A stretch of DNA of 64,000 nt from Rhodosalinus sp041365695 (GTDB lineage: Bacteria; Pseudomonadota; Alphaproteobacteria; Rhodobacterales; Rhodobacteraceae): the NCBI RefSeq assembly GCF_041365695.1, contig NZ_JBGFSJ010000006.1, forward strand, positions 144,436-208,435, written 5' to 3'. The notes below the pieces were generated by a model that saw only the letters and a program-made list of their open reading frames with translations, was not told where the DNA came from and ran no database searches. Made by a program: the position numbers and the translations under genes. Shown in pieces: positions 53,539-62,444 of the stretch (position 1 is the stretch's first letter; each line of letters begins with the position of its first letter).

Positions 53539-54228
53539 ATGACGGCGATTATCGAGATCGAGGACGTCCACAAGGCGTTCACGCTTCACAACCAGGGCGG
53601 CGCGGTGATCCCGGTGATGGCCGGCGCACGGCTTTCGGTCGCGGCGGGCGAATGCGTGGCGCTCACCGGCGCCTCGGGGGCGGGCAAGTCGACGCTGATG
53701 CGGATGATCCACGGCAACTACCTCGCCGGGTCCGGCCGGATTTCGGTCTGCGGGGTGGATGTGGCGCGCGCCGCGCCGCGCGAGATCCTCGCGCTCCGCC
53801 ACGACCGTCTCGGCTATGTCAGCCAGTTCCTCCGCGTCGTGCCGCGGGTGCCCACCCTGGACGTGGTGGCCGAGCCGCTGCTTGCCACGGGACTGCGGCG
53901 GGAGGCCGCGCGCGACCGGGCCGCGGCGCTTCTCGCGCGGCTCAACCTGCCCCAGCGGCTCTGGGGCCTCTCGCCCACCACCTTCTCGGGGGGCGAGCAG
54001 CAGCGCGTGAACATCGCCCGCGGCTTCGCCCACCCCTACCCCGCGCTTCTGCTCGACGAGCCCACGGCGAGCCTCGACGCAAGGAACCGCGCGGTGGTGC
54101 TGGCCATGATCGACGAGGCGAAGGCGCGGGGCGCGGCGATCCTCGGAATCTTCCACGACGCCGAGGCCCGCGCGCAGGTGGCCGACCGGGAGGTGGACGT
54201 TTCGGCCTTCACGCCGGAGGCCGCATGA
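53539..54228 (+). CDS. phnL: C-P lyase-associated ABC ATPase PhnL
   Basis: A 229-residue ATPase beginning IEIEDVHKAFTLHNQGGAVI. It has GASGAGKSTLMRM, the YVSQFLRVVPRVPTLDVVAE region, FSGGEQQRVNIARGF and LLLDEPTASLD. PhnL assists PhnI in the nucleoside-phosphonate step. The stop overlaps the phnN start by 4 bases. Confidence 0.95.
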   Translation: MTAIIEIEDVHKAFTLHNQGGAVIPVMAGARLSVAAGECVALTGASGAGKSTLMRMIHGNYLAGSGRISVCGVDVARAAPREILALRHDRLGYVSQFLRVVPRVPTLDVVAEPLLATGLRREAARDRAAALLARLNLPQRLWGLSPTTFSGGEQQRVNIARGFAHPYPALLLDEPTASLDARNRAVVLAMIDEAKARGAAILGIFHDAEARAQVADREVDVSAFTPEAA

Positions 54229-54767
54229 GCGGGCGGCTCGTCGCGGTGGTCGGCCCCTCGGGCGTGGGCAAGGACACGGTGATCGCGGCGCTCGCGGCGC
54301 GGCGCGCGGGGCTTCATGCCGTGCGGCGGGTGATCACGCGGCCCGCGCTTCCCGGCGCGGAGCGCCACGAACCGGTGAGCGAGGCCGAGTTCGACCGCCG
54401 CGAGGCGGCCGGCGATTTCGCCCTCGCCTGGCGCGCCCACGGGCTCGCCTACGCCATCCCCACGGCCGAGATCGCCTGTCTCGCCGATGGCCGCGACGCG
54501 CTTGCCAACCTTTCGCGCGGGGCGCTGCCCGCCGCGCGGGCGCGGTTTCCCGGGTTCGTCGTGCTGCACCTGACCGCGCCGCCCGAGGTTCTGGCCGCGC
54601 GCCTTGCCGGTCGCGGGCGCGAGTCGGAAACCGAGATCGCCGCGCGGCTCGCGCGGGCCGACCGGACCTTGCCCGACGGGATCGAGGCCGTCGAAATCGA
54701 CAATTCCGGGCCCGTCGGGCAGGCGGCCGACGCCGCCCTCGCGCGGCTCTACCCAGTGAGGGCGTAG
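54225..54767 (+). CDS. phnN: Ribose 1,5-bisphosphate phosphokinase PhnN
   Basis: A 180-residue kinase of the guanylate-kinase-like fold with P-loop VVGPSGVGKDTVIAAL and the VITRPALPGAERHEPVSEAE region. It phosphorylates ribose 1,5-bisphosphate to PRPP, recycling the sugar from C-P lyase. Its 3' end overlaps the convergent DUF1045 gene by 19 bases. Confidence 0.94.
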   Translation: MSGRLVAVVGPSGVGKDTVIAALAARRAGLHAVRRVITRPALPGAERHEPVSEAEFDRREAAGDFALAWRAHGLAYAIPTAEIACLADGRDALANLSRGALPAARARFPGFVVLHLTAPPEVLAARLAGRGRESETEIAARLARADRTLPDGIEAVEIDNSGPVGQAADAALARLYPVRA

Positions 54768-55432
54768 CGATGGAGGTGATGGAAGCGGCCGGCGTCGTCC
54801 TCGGCCAGAAGCGTCACCGCGTCCGCGACGAAGGGCGCCGGCAGCACCGGCGCGAAATGCCGAGCGAGGACCGTCTCGGTTTGCGCAAGCTCGTCCGGCC
54901 CGAGCGAACCGGTGAGGGTCATGTGAAAGCGGAACTCCTCCATCACGTAAGGATACCCCCAGCGCGCCAGCAGCGCCTCCTGCCGCGGCGTGAGGCGCGC
55001 GGCGCGGCGGCGCGCGATCTCCTCGTCGGCGGGGGGCGCGCGGAAGGGATCGAGACCTTCCACCACGGCGGCGGCGAGCGCGCTCAGCGCGGCCGCGTCC
55101 CCGGCAGGCCGAAGCGCCAGGAAGCGCCCCAGCCGCGCGACCTCGAGCCCGTCGAGGACGACGGCCGGACGGCCCGCGGCGAAGGCTTCGAGCGCGGCGC
55201 CGAGATCGGCCTCGCTGCGCCCCGCGGCCAGCCGGAAGGGCGGCTTCAGCGTGGCGTGGAAGCCGTATGCGCGCGGCCGCGCGGTGATCTCGTCCACCGG
55301 CCGCGGCAGGCCGGAGAGGCCCGGATGCGCCCGCGCCGCGCCCGCCGCGGCGTCCCAGCCGAGCCACGCGGCGCCCCGTTCGGCGAGCGCGCCTTCCGGC
55401 GTGAAGTAGATCGCGTAGCGTCGCCAGCCCAT
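54749..55432 (-). CDS. DUF1045 2H-phosphoesterase-like phosphonate-locus protein
   Basis: About 227 residues starting MGWRRYAIYFTPEGALAERG. Two HxT motifs typical of 2H phosphoesterases are present: YGFHATLKPPF and FRFHMTLTGSL. The family recurs in phn operons; E. coli PhnP cleaves cyclic ribose phosphate there, so a cyclic-phosphate step is an attractive but unproven role, and no phnP is visible in the window. Opposite strand, overlapping phnN by 19 bases. Confidence 0.88.
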   Translation of the reverse strand: MGWRRYAIYFTPEGALAERGAAWLGWDAAAGAARAHPGLSGLPRPVDEITARPRAYGFHATLKPPFRLAAGRSEADLGAALEAFAAGRPAVVLDGLEVARLGRFLALRPAGDAAALSALAAAVVEGLDPFRAPPADEEIARRRAARLTPRQEALLARWGYPYVMEEFRFHMTLTGSLGPDELAQTETVLARHFAPVLPAPFVADAVTLLAEDDAGRFHHLHRYALTG

Positions 55433-55467
55433 CACCACCCCTTTCCCCCGAGACCGCGAGGCGCGTC

Positions 55468-56610
55468 ATGACACAGGATACCGTGCTCGCCAACGCCACG
55501 CTCGTGCTGACGGACGAGACGGTGCGCGGAAGCCTGCGCCTCTCGGGCGGCGAGATCGCCGCGATCGACAGCGGGGCCACCGTGCCGCCCGGCGCGGTGG
55601 ACTGCGAGGGCGATTTCGTCGCGCCGGGGCTCGTCGAGCTTCACACCGACAACCTGGAGCGCCACATCCAGCCGCGCCCGGGCGTGGACTGGCCCCACGC
55701 CGCGGCGATCCTCGCCCACGACGCCGAACTCGCCGGATGCGGAATCACCACCGTCTTCGACGCCATGCGCGTGGGCTCCATCCCCGGGGGCAAGGCGCGC
55801 TACGACGCCTATGCCCGGGGCCTCGCCTCGGAACTCTGGGCGCTGCGCGAGACGGGCGGGCTGCGCATCAGCCACTTCCTGCACCTTCGCGCCGAGGTCT
55901 GCTCGGAAACGCTGCCCGAGGAGATGGCGGCCTTCGGCCCCGAGGACCGGGTCGGGATCGTGAGCCTGATGGACCACACGCCGGGGCAGCGCCAGTTCCG
56001 CGACCTCGAGAAACTGAAGGGCTACGTGATGGGCAAGCAGGGTCTTTCCGAACGCGAGTTCGAAGAGCATGTGGACCGGCTGGCCGCGCTCCAGGCACGC
56101 CACGGGGCGGCGCACGAGGCGCGGGCCGTCGCCGAGGCGCGCCGCTACGGCGCCGTTCTGGCGAGCCACGACGACACGACCACGGCACATGTCGCGATCT
56201 CGGCCGGCCACGGCGCGCGCCTCGCCGAGTTCCCCACGACCGAAGAGGCCGCGGCGGCGTGCCGACGCCACGACATCGCGGTGATGATGGGCGCGCCGAA
56301 CCTCATCCGCGGCGGCTCCCATTCCGGCAACGTCGCGGCGGCATCGCTGGCCGAGGCCGGGCTTCTCGATATCCTGTCCTCGGACTACGTGCCCGCGGCG
56401 CTTCTGCTCGCCGCGGTCCGGCTCGGCGCGCTCTGGGGCGACATGGCCCGCGGCCTAGCGACGGTGACGGCGGCGCCGGCGCGGGCCGTGGGCCTCGGGG
56501 ACCGGGGGCGCCTTGCACCCGGGCAGCGGGCGGACGTGATCCGGTTCGCGCTGGACGGCGACACGCCGCGCCTCGGCGGGGTCTGGTGCAGGGGCGTGCG
56601 CGTGGCCTGA
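55468..56610 (+). CDS. phnM: Alpha-D-ribose 1-methylphosphonate 5-triphosphate diphosphatase, copy 2
   Basis: A 380-residue PhnM with LVELHTDNLERHIQPRPGV, FDAMRVGSIPGGKARYDAY, LMDHTPGQRQFRDL, LASHDDTTTAHV and MGAPNLIRGGSHSGNVAAAS. The LHTDNLERH motif is the standard PhnM form, so this is the likelier core-pathway enzyme of the two. It is divergent from the DUF1045 gene. Confidence 0.95.
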   Translation: MTQDTVLANATLVLTDETVRGSLRLSGGEIAAIDSGATVPPGAVDCEGDFVAPGLVELHTDNLERHIQPRPGVDWPHAAAILAHDAELAGCGITTVFDAMRVGSIPGGKARYDAYARGLASELWALRETGGLRISHFLHLRAEVCSETLPEEMAAFGPEDRVGIVSLMDHTPGQRQFRDLEKLKGYVMGKQGLSEREFEEHVDRLAALQARHGAAHEARAVAEARRYGAVLASHDDTTTAHVAISAGHGARLAEFPTTEEAAAACRRHDIAVMMGAPNLIRGGSHSGNVAAASLAEAGLLDILSSDYVPAALLLAAVRLGALWGDMARGLATVTAAPARAVGLGDRGRLAPGQRADVIRFALDGDTPRLGGVWCRGVRVA

Positions 56611-56619
56611 GCGCGCGGG

Positions 56620-57843
56620 TCACTCGGCAGCAGCGCCCGTCCCCGGACGGATGCGGCGTACGAGCCCGCCGCAGGTCTCCACGATGCTTTTCATGCGCTC
56701 CTCGAGCCGGGTCATCTCCGCCATCGCGCCCTTCAGACGCTCACTTTCATCGCCAAGCTCGGCGAGACCCTCGAAAACCTTTTCGCTGGTGGCGATCTGC
56801 GCCTCGGCGTTGGCGACGACCGCCCGCAGATCCTCCAGCAGTGCGCCGGCACCGGGGCGCCCGTCGGCCTCCTGAAGCGCGGCCTCGAGGTCGCTCACCG
56901 TGCCGCGCATGGCGTCGAACCAGGCGTTGGAGAGGCGCGGCTCGCGCTTGGCCGCGAGCATCGCCTCGCGCTCGAGCCGCCTGACACGTCCCACGACCCC
57001 GTCGATCCGGTCGCGCAGATCGCCCTGGACCTTAAGGATATCGTCGTTCACTGCCGAGACGCGCTGCAGCACCGCATCGAGCTCGGCCACGAGGCGGGTC
57101 ACGCGGTCGAGGAAGAGATTGAGGTCGCGGGCCAGCGCGCCGAACTCGTCCGCCGTGCGGATTTCGGCGCGGTGGTCGAGCCCGCCATAGGCGCGCGCGA
57201 GATTGCTCACGACCGAGCGCAGCCCCATGAGAGGTTCGAGCCGCGCGCGCAGGATCAGGAAAAGAAGGACCGAGTGCAGAACGATCTTGCCCACCGCGAA
57301 GCCGGCCGTCAGCTGCACGTCCTCGAACCAGAGCGCGAAATCCCGGGCGAGGTAGTTGCGTACCGTGACCGTTCCCAGCACTTCGCCCACCCGTGCCTCC
57401 GTGTGGCAGGCGAGGCAGAAGCTTTCCGCCTCGATGTCTAGGCTCACGGAGCGGGCGGCGCCCTCGGGCCAGTCGCCCGCCGGTATGCCCTTCGGCGTGA
57501 AGCCGAAGCCCGCCTCGATGGAGCGCACGGTGACCGGCGACGGCTCTATGGCGATGAGGTAGCCCAGATCGTCCCAGTTGCGCTCGAGGATCGGATAGAC
57601 GGTGCGGGCGGCGACCGGCCCGCCTTCGTTGCGCATGATCTCGCGCACGTTCTCGGCAAGATCGTCGGCCACGGCGCGCGCCTCGTCCTCGCCGTTCGTC
57701 ATGTAGTTCGTCCAGACGAGGCCCGCCTTGATCACGAACTCCATCACCGTGACGAGCAGGAGGATCACGAAGAAGTCGCGGATCATGTGGATGAGAAAGG
57801 ACTTGTCGAACCGGCCGATCGCCGCGCTGTTCTGGTCGAGCAT
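56620..57843 (-). CDS. Membrane sensor-like protein with periplasmic CxxCH and HAMP-like region, no output domain
   Basis: About 407 residues. TM1 is about residues 20-46; a periplasmic region (DUF3365-like) contains CLACH (C143, C146, H147), a heme c attachment motif; TM2 is near 172-195; a HAMP-like linker follows, then a long coiled coil to the C-terminus. No histidine kinase, GGDEF or canonical chemoreceptor signature is visible. It may couple a redox or gas signal to a partner. The start at 57843 is chosen over the longer ORF. Confidence 0.65.
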   Translation of the reverse strand: MLDQNSAAIGRFDKSFLIHMIRDFFVILLLVTVMEFVIKAGLVWTNYMTNGEDEARAVADDLAENVREIMRNEGGPVAARTVYPILERNWDDLGYLIAIEPSPVTVRSIEAGFGFTPKGIPAGDWPEGAARSVSLDIEAESFCLACHTEARVGEVLGTVTVRNYLARDFALWFEDVQLTAGFAVGKIVLHSVLLFLILRARLEPLMGLRSVVSNLARAYGGLDHRAEIRTADEFGALARDLNLFLDRVTRLVAELDAVLQRVSAVNDDILKVQGDLRDRIDGVVGRVRRLEREAMLAAKREPRLSNAWFDAMRGTVSDLEAALQEADGRPGAGALLEDLRAVVANAEAQIATSEKVFEGLAELGDESERLKGAMAEMTRLEERMKSIVETCGGLVRRIRPGTGAAAE

Positions 57844-57934
57844 CGGACTGCCCCCGGATTGACGCCGCGTCAGGAGATAGCGCGCCCGTGCCGCCGGGGA
57901 AGTCGCCCCGGCGGTTTTCCGGATCCCGCGCGGC

Positions 57935-58951
57935 TCAGCCGCGACGGAGCGTGTCGCCCGGGTCGATACGGGGCTCCAGCGCGACGATGCGCTCGATCGC
58001 GCGGCCCTCCATCCGCGCCAGCACGATCTCGGCGGCGCGGCGGCCGATCTCGCGGCGGCAGGAATCCATCGTCGCGATCCGCCGTGGCAGCCCGTCCAGA
58101 AGATCGACGCGGTTGAACCCCGCAAGGCCGATGCGGCCGGGGACGTCGATGCCCTCGCCCAGCAGCCAGAGCAGCCCGCCCGCCGCGATCATGTCATTCG
58201 AGTAATACAGGAAATCCAGGTCCGGCGTGCGTGCGAGCATGGCCCGCGTCATATCCTGCCCCTTGGCGAGCGCCGAGCCGCCCGAGTAGAACTCGTGGTC
58301 GGCCAGTTCGACGCCGCCCTTGGCCAGGGCCTCGACGAACCCCTCGAAGCGTTTGCGCGCGCGGTGGTCGAGCGGCATCTTCGTCCCGAGAAAGCCGATC
58401 CGCCGATAGCCCTCCGACAGGATGGCGCGGCCCATCTCGCGGCCCGCGCGACGATGCGAGATGCCCACCATCGCATCCACCGGCGTACCGTCGAGATCCA
58501 TGATCTCGACCACCGGGATGCCGGCGGCACGCAGCATCGCGCGGGACGCGTCGGAGTGTTCGAGCCCCGCCACGATCGCCCCGGACGGCCGCCACGAGAG
58601 CATCTCGTAAAGCACCCGCTCTTCCTTTTCGGGAAGATACTCGGTCACGCCCACCACGGGCTGAAGCCCGGCCCCGTCGAGCACGGAAGAGATGCCCGAA
58701 AGCACCTCGGGAAAGACCATGTTGCCGAGGCTCGGAATGATCACGGCGACGAGGTTCACCTGCTGGCTGGCCAGTGCGCCGGCGATCTTGTTGGGCACGT
58801 AGCCAAGCCGCTTCGCCGCGCGCAGCACCTTCTCGCGCGTGGCCTCGGACACGTCGCCGCGGTTGCGCAGGACCCGGCTCACCGTCATTTCGGACACGCC
58901 CGCGGCCTCGGACACGTCGCGCAGCGTGAGCGGTCGGGGCTGGTCGGTCAT
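57935..58951 (-). CDS. LacI-family transcriptional regulator (GntR-gluconate-like)
   Basis: A 338-residue regulator: N-terminal helix-turn-helix LTLRDVSEAAGVSEMTVSRVLRNRG-type region, hinge YVPNKIAGALASQ, then a periplasmic-binding-like domain (VNLVAVIIPSLGNMVFPEVL, LDFLYYSNDMIAAGGLLW). It resembles gluconate-type repressors; its target genes are not in the window. It lies 91 bases upstream of the heme-motif gene on the same strand, with no sugar operon beside it. Confidence 0.9.
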   Translation of the reverse strand: MTDQPRPLTLRDVSEAAGVSEMTVSRVLRNRGDVSEATREKVLRAAKRLGYVPNKIAGALASQQVNLVAVIIPSLGNMVFPEVLSGISSVLDGAGLQPVVGVTEYLPEKEERVLYEMLSWRPSGAIVAGLEHSDASRAMLRAAGIPVVEIMDLDGTPVDAMVGISHRRAGREMGRAILSEGYRRIGFLGTKMPLDHRARKRFEGFVEALAKGGVELADHEFYSGGSALAKGQDMTRAMLARTPDLDFLYYSNDMIAAGGLLWLLGEGIDVPGRIGLAGFNRVDLLDGLPRRIATMDSCRREIGRRAAEIVLARMEGRAIERIVALEPRIDPGDTLRRG

Positions 58952-59072
58952 GCGGGTCGGCGCCCTCGCGTCGCGGTTCGGAACCAGCGCAGGGTATCCC
59001 CATTCGCCGGGGGCTGGAAGGGGTGGCGCGAGGCGGTGACAAAGCCCGACGGGCGCGCTAAACAGACGCCAC

Positions 59073-59149
59073 GGCCCCGTGGCTCAACCGGATAGAGCAG
59101 CCCCCTCCTAAGGGGCAGGTTGCAGGTTCGAATCCTGCCGGGGTCGCCA
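59073..59149 (+). tRNA. tRNA-Arg (anticodon CCT), probable island attachment locus
   Basis: Cloverleaf with encoded CCA: acceptor GGCCCCG pairs with CGGGGTC (one G-U), anticodon stem GCCCC/GGGGC encloses CTCCTAA, giving anticodon CCT for AGG. tRNA-Arg(CCT) is a frequent integration site and foreign-looking DNA follows directly. Confidence 0.96.
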
Positions 59150-59465
59150 AGGATTTCTGATAAAAATTTGTTTTTTATAATAAAATATATATTTCTTAGA
59201 TACTCATCCCCCACCCAATCCCCCACCGTGACGGCGACTGCCCCGGAATTTGCCAGAAGCTCAGGTCAGCGGCGAGCCGTCGCAGCGTTGCTCGAGCGCC
59301 AGCGCGGCCGTCTCTGCGCGCGTCGTGAAGTGGGACAACTGGGGGACAGCTACAATGGCGCCAAGTCCGCGCCATCGGAGGGCAGATTGCAGGCGATTGC
59401 ATCAAGAGGCGCGTCAGGATGCACCGGTCTCTGTTCGGCCGCGGGTGTGTCTGCGCTACCGAGGC
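59150..59465. other. Degenerate island edge after tRNA-Arg
   Basis: AT-rich stretch (59160-59210), then repeated ATCCCCCAC motifs near 59206-59229 and a GTGGGACAACTGGGGGAC segment near 59333. These could be integrase arm-type sites, but no integrase gene is visible and no confident gene occupies the stretch. Confidence 0.4.
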
Positions 59466-59706
59466 TTACCAGCCGCAGTCCTGATAGCCGGAATCAACAC
59501 AAACGCGCGCGCGGCGCTGCGCCTCGGACACGTCTGCGGGCGTCATATTTTGAGCCAGGGAATCCCGCAGTTCGCGGGAGCGGGTGTGGCCGTTTGCTGC
59601 CGCAATGTTGAAGCTCATGTGCGCGGTAATGAAGTTCTGCACAACGCCGTCGCCCGCCTCATACATCAGGCCGAGGTTGTGTTGCGCCGGGGCACCACCT
59701 TGCTCC
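59466..59706 (-). pseudogene. Sel1-repeat protein, C-terminal fragment
   Basis: On the minus strand the frame reads AQHNLGLMYEAGDGVVQNFI, then AHMSFNIAAANGH and continues to SGYQDCGW, a Sel1-repeat C-terminus. It is cut at its 5' side exactly where a 24-bp repeat (59707-59730) begins, so the gene was broken by an element insertion or deletion. Confidence 0.7.
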
Positions 59707-59730
59707 TGACCTGCCCCAATGAAGTGGTCC
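59707..59730. repeat. 24-bp direct repeat, left copy (IS-end-like)
   Basis: TGACCTGCCCCAATGAAGTG plus GTCC is identical to 63924-63947. It begins with TG and abuts a disrupted gene, as an insertion-sequence end would. Confidence 0.75.
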
Positions 59731-59788
59731 AGGTCGAATTTGTGGTAGTGGCCGGCATGTGCATGGTGATATACGGCTTGGACCAGTA

Positions 59789-60514
59789 ATGGCTAGCGAT
59801 GTCGAGACAAAGAATCGCCACGGCATGGTCATTCAGGCCGCAAGTTGGCTTTCTCGCCTACCAGAAGAAAATCCGGATGTTTATGGAATTGAACATCTGC
59901 GAGCTTGGTATGATCAATCAAGAAAAGCATTGGTAGAAAATTCCCCATCTCAACACATGCCTGGTGCGTCCGAAACGACCAGGGACGCGGCCGGAATTGC
60001 GGCGCAGACCGTGATCGACTGCTCGTATATTGCTCGACATGAGCAATTAGAGGGAATCATTGCTAATCGCGTGACCGGCAGTGAAGAAGCGGCAAGATAC
60101 CACTGCGAACGTGCTCTCAGATGCGCGAGGGGTGCATACATTAATGAAAATACGGATTATCTAGCGATTGCCGCCGACACAGCCTCAAGCCGGCTATGTT
60201 CTGTCGATGCTCCAGACGAGCTCGGCGGCTTGTTGAATGAGGAATTGCCCCATTGGCGAATCGATGAAATTCTTCGCTCTATGGAGTTCTCTTCGCTTCT
60301 GTTCGCGGATGAAGAACACGCATTTTCGACATCAGAAATTTTTTCCTATTTGGATTTCTTTGATGATGCGAGGCTCCCTGCAATTTCTGGACTGTCGATC
60401 CCAGCTAACGAGCGCGAAAGGATCGCCGTTGGGGCCACCCTCGACCTGCTTTTGAGAAACTATGGCTTGAGTCTTGGTGAAATTAATGAAGCTATGCAGG
60501 ATTTTGGTCCCTAG
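59789..60514 (+). CDS. Low-GC orphan hypothetical protein
   Basis: About 241 residues. It has the GC content and codon use of a transferred gene (many A/T third bases), unlike all neighbours. Features: an internal helix-rich region with the HCERALRCARGAY and DYLAIAADTASSRL segments and an acidic C-terminus. No family is recognised; possibly an island cargo protein. ATG at 59789 is chosen; ATG at 59828 is an alternative. Confidence 0.65.
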   Translation: MASDVETKNRHGMVIQAASWLSRLPEENPDVYGIEHLRAWYDQSRKALVENSPSQHMPGASETTRDAAGIAAQTVIDCSYIARHEQLEGIIANRVTGSEEAARYHCERALRCARGAYINENTDYLAIAADTASSRLCSVDAPDELGGLLNEELPHWRIDEILRSMEFSSLLFADEEHAFSTSEIFSYLDFFDDARLPAISGLSIPANERERIAVGATLDLLLRNYGLSLGEINEAMQDFGP

Positions 60515-60599
60515 ATTTTGGTCGAAAGAGGTTGCCTTTCCGGCAGAGTACGCGGAGCGCTGGATGCCGGGGCTTTTCCCTGAGGTCTGAATCCTAGTG

Positions 60600-61750
60600 T
60601 TCCGAGTCTGACACTTGCTACCGGTTCCCCCGAATTTCATCGAGTGCGTTCAGCGCGCGGCTCTCTCGGGCGAGGATGTCGTCGGCCGATTTGGTCCAGG
60701 TGAAGGGCTTCGGGCTGGCGTTGTGCTTGAGGAGGTAGTAGTAGATGGCGGCATCGAGGTCGCCGACGCTGGAATAGCTGCCGTGCCTGATGCGCCTCGA
60801 TGTGATCTTGGCGAAGAACCGCTCCACGAGGTTGAGCCACGACGCGCTGGTCGGCGTGAAATGCATGTGGAAGCGCGGGTGCCTCGAAAGTCAGGCCATC
60901 ACCTCCGGGGTCTTGTGGGTCGCGTAGTTGTCGAGCACGAGGTGCACCGCGCGCGACTTGGGCACAGAACGGTCGATGCAGCGCAGAAACCGCAGGAATT
61001 CCTTCGCCCGGTGGCGGGGCAGGCATTCGCCGATCACCTGGCCCGACTTCACGTCGAGCGCCGCGCACAGCGTGGTCGTGCCGTGGCGCTTGTAATCGTG
61101 GGTCATCGTGGCCGCGCGACCCTTCTTGAGCGGCAGCCCCGGTTGGGTCCGGTTCAGCGCCTGGATCTGCGACTTCTCGTCGACGCAGAGCACCACCGCC
61201 CGTTCCGGGGGGTCGAGGTAGAGGCCCACGAAGCCGGTGGCCTTCTCCTCGAACAGCGGGTCGTTCGAGACTTTGAAACTCCGCGTCTGATGGGGCTTGA
61301 GCCCGGCCTCCGACCAGATCCTCCCCACGCTCGACGGCGAGATGCCGACCGCCGCAGCCATCAGGCTGCGGCTCCAGTGCGTGGAATTGGCCGGGCTCTC
61401 CTGCACCGTCTTGGCGATCACCTTCATGCGCGTCTCCCGCGGCAGCGGCGGTACCCGCGACGGCCGGGTCTTGTCGCGCTTCAGGCCGTCCACGCATTCG
61501 TCGAAGTACCGCTCCTGCCAGCGCCAGACGGTGGGCTTCGACGTGTCCGCGCGCCGCATGATCTCGCCCGTGCCGTGACCATCCGCCGTTGCCAGCACGA
61601 TCTCCGCTCGCCAGACGAGCTTGCGCGGGGTGTTCCGGTCGGCGAGCAAGGATTGGAGTTCAGCTCGGTCGTCAGCGCTCAGGTACAGGCAGATGTTGAC
61701 CTGAGACCCGCAATCAGCGAAGCCGAAGCGGTAGTTCAGACGATCCTTCC
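60600..61750 (-). mobile_element. IS630-family element (degenerate), ends approximate
   Basis: The transposase homology spans 60618-61691 on the minus strand. On the right, an IS1380 remnant begins at about 61747, so the element probably inserted into it. Terminal inverted repeats could not be defined confidently. Confidence 0.65.
60618..61691 (-). pseudogene. IS630-family transposase with an in-frame nonsense codon
   Basis: The N-terminal helix-turn-helix reads GEIMRRADTSKPTVWRWQER; the DDE core has CVDEKSQIQ, VLDNYATHK and WLNLVERFF. At 60891-60893 TGA replaces the TGG expected between EVMA and LSRHPRFH, cutting the protein after the second aspartate and before the catalytic glutamate; reading frame is otherwise intact on both sides. 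The start is uncertain because the 5' end merges with the IS1380 remnant. Confidence 0.85.
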
Positions 61751-62067
61751 ATAACCAGCGCGGCACCGCCGAGCAGCATATCAAGGGAGGCAAGCACGCC
61801 TTCCACTGGACGCGGCTGTCGTGCAGGTGGTTCCGCGACAACGAAGTCCGGCTGCAATTGGACGCGCTGGCCTACAATCTGGCCACCTTCCTGCGCTGCA
61901 TCGATCTGCCCGAGGAAATGGCCGACTGGTCGCTGACCAGCCTGCAAGTCAAACTGATCAAGATAGGGGCGCGCATGGTGCGTCACGCCCGTGCAATCGC
62001 CTTCCAACTGGCTGAGGTCGCGGCGTTCGGTCCCATGGTGCGCGACATCCTCGCTGTCATTCACTGA
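61747..62067 (+). pseudogene. IS1380-family transposase, C-terminal remnant
   Basis: The plus frame reads FHNQRGTAEQHIKGGKHAFH, then RWFRDNEVRLQLDALAYNLA and ends SLTSLQVKLIKIGARMVRHA...FGPMVRDILAVIH, the C-terminal end of IS1380 transposases. About 106 codons survive; the rest is missing to the left, where the IS630 element lies. Confidence 0.8.
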
Positions 62068-62444
62068 CTTTAAGCGTCACCGTCATGTACGTGAGCGCGA
62101 CCCCGCCCCAAACGCCACGAAACCGGCTCGACAGGTCCGCCCGGTGGGATGAAGAACGCCTCCATGGGCCAAGGATGACCCCGCCGTCTGACCTCCGGCG
62201 CCCGAAATAGCGCGCTTGCGCGAGGCCAAGGGCCATCCGGAGCGAAAAATGCTTGCCCTAACGGCATCGTCAGGCGATTTTGAACCCAAACGGTTGGCCC
62301 GTCGGGGAATGTCGGCAATAGAACTTCGTGAAGACGTCCGGAACGGATCTCATGCAGCCTTGCCGGAAAACCGACGGCACGCACATTTCCGCATGCAAGC
62401 GGTCAGGAAGAGCCGTCTCGTTTCCCGACATCCGGAGTTTCCGT
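62068..62444. other. Intergenic stretch between IS1380 remnant and cysteine-pair gene
   Basis: About 375 bases. It probably contains the right end of the IS1380 copy and a promoter for the downstream gene. No gene, RNA or clear repeat was recognised. Confidence 0.4.

Noticed and set aside
58948..59226. A protein frame antisense to tRNA-Arg containing GRIRTCNLPLRRGLLYPVEP
   Set aside because: This peptide is the well-known spurious translation of a tRNA gene's complementary strand.
59250..59789. A 179-codon plus-strand frame over the Sel1 fragment and repeat
   Set aside because: The minus strand shows clear Sel1 repeats there and the plus frame crosses the 24-bp repeat; it has no domain of its own.
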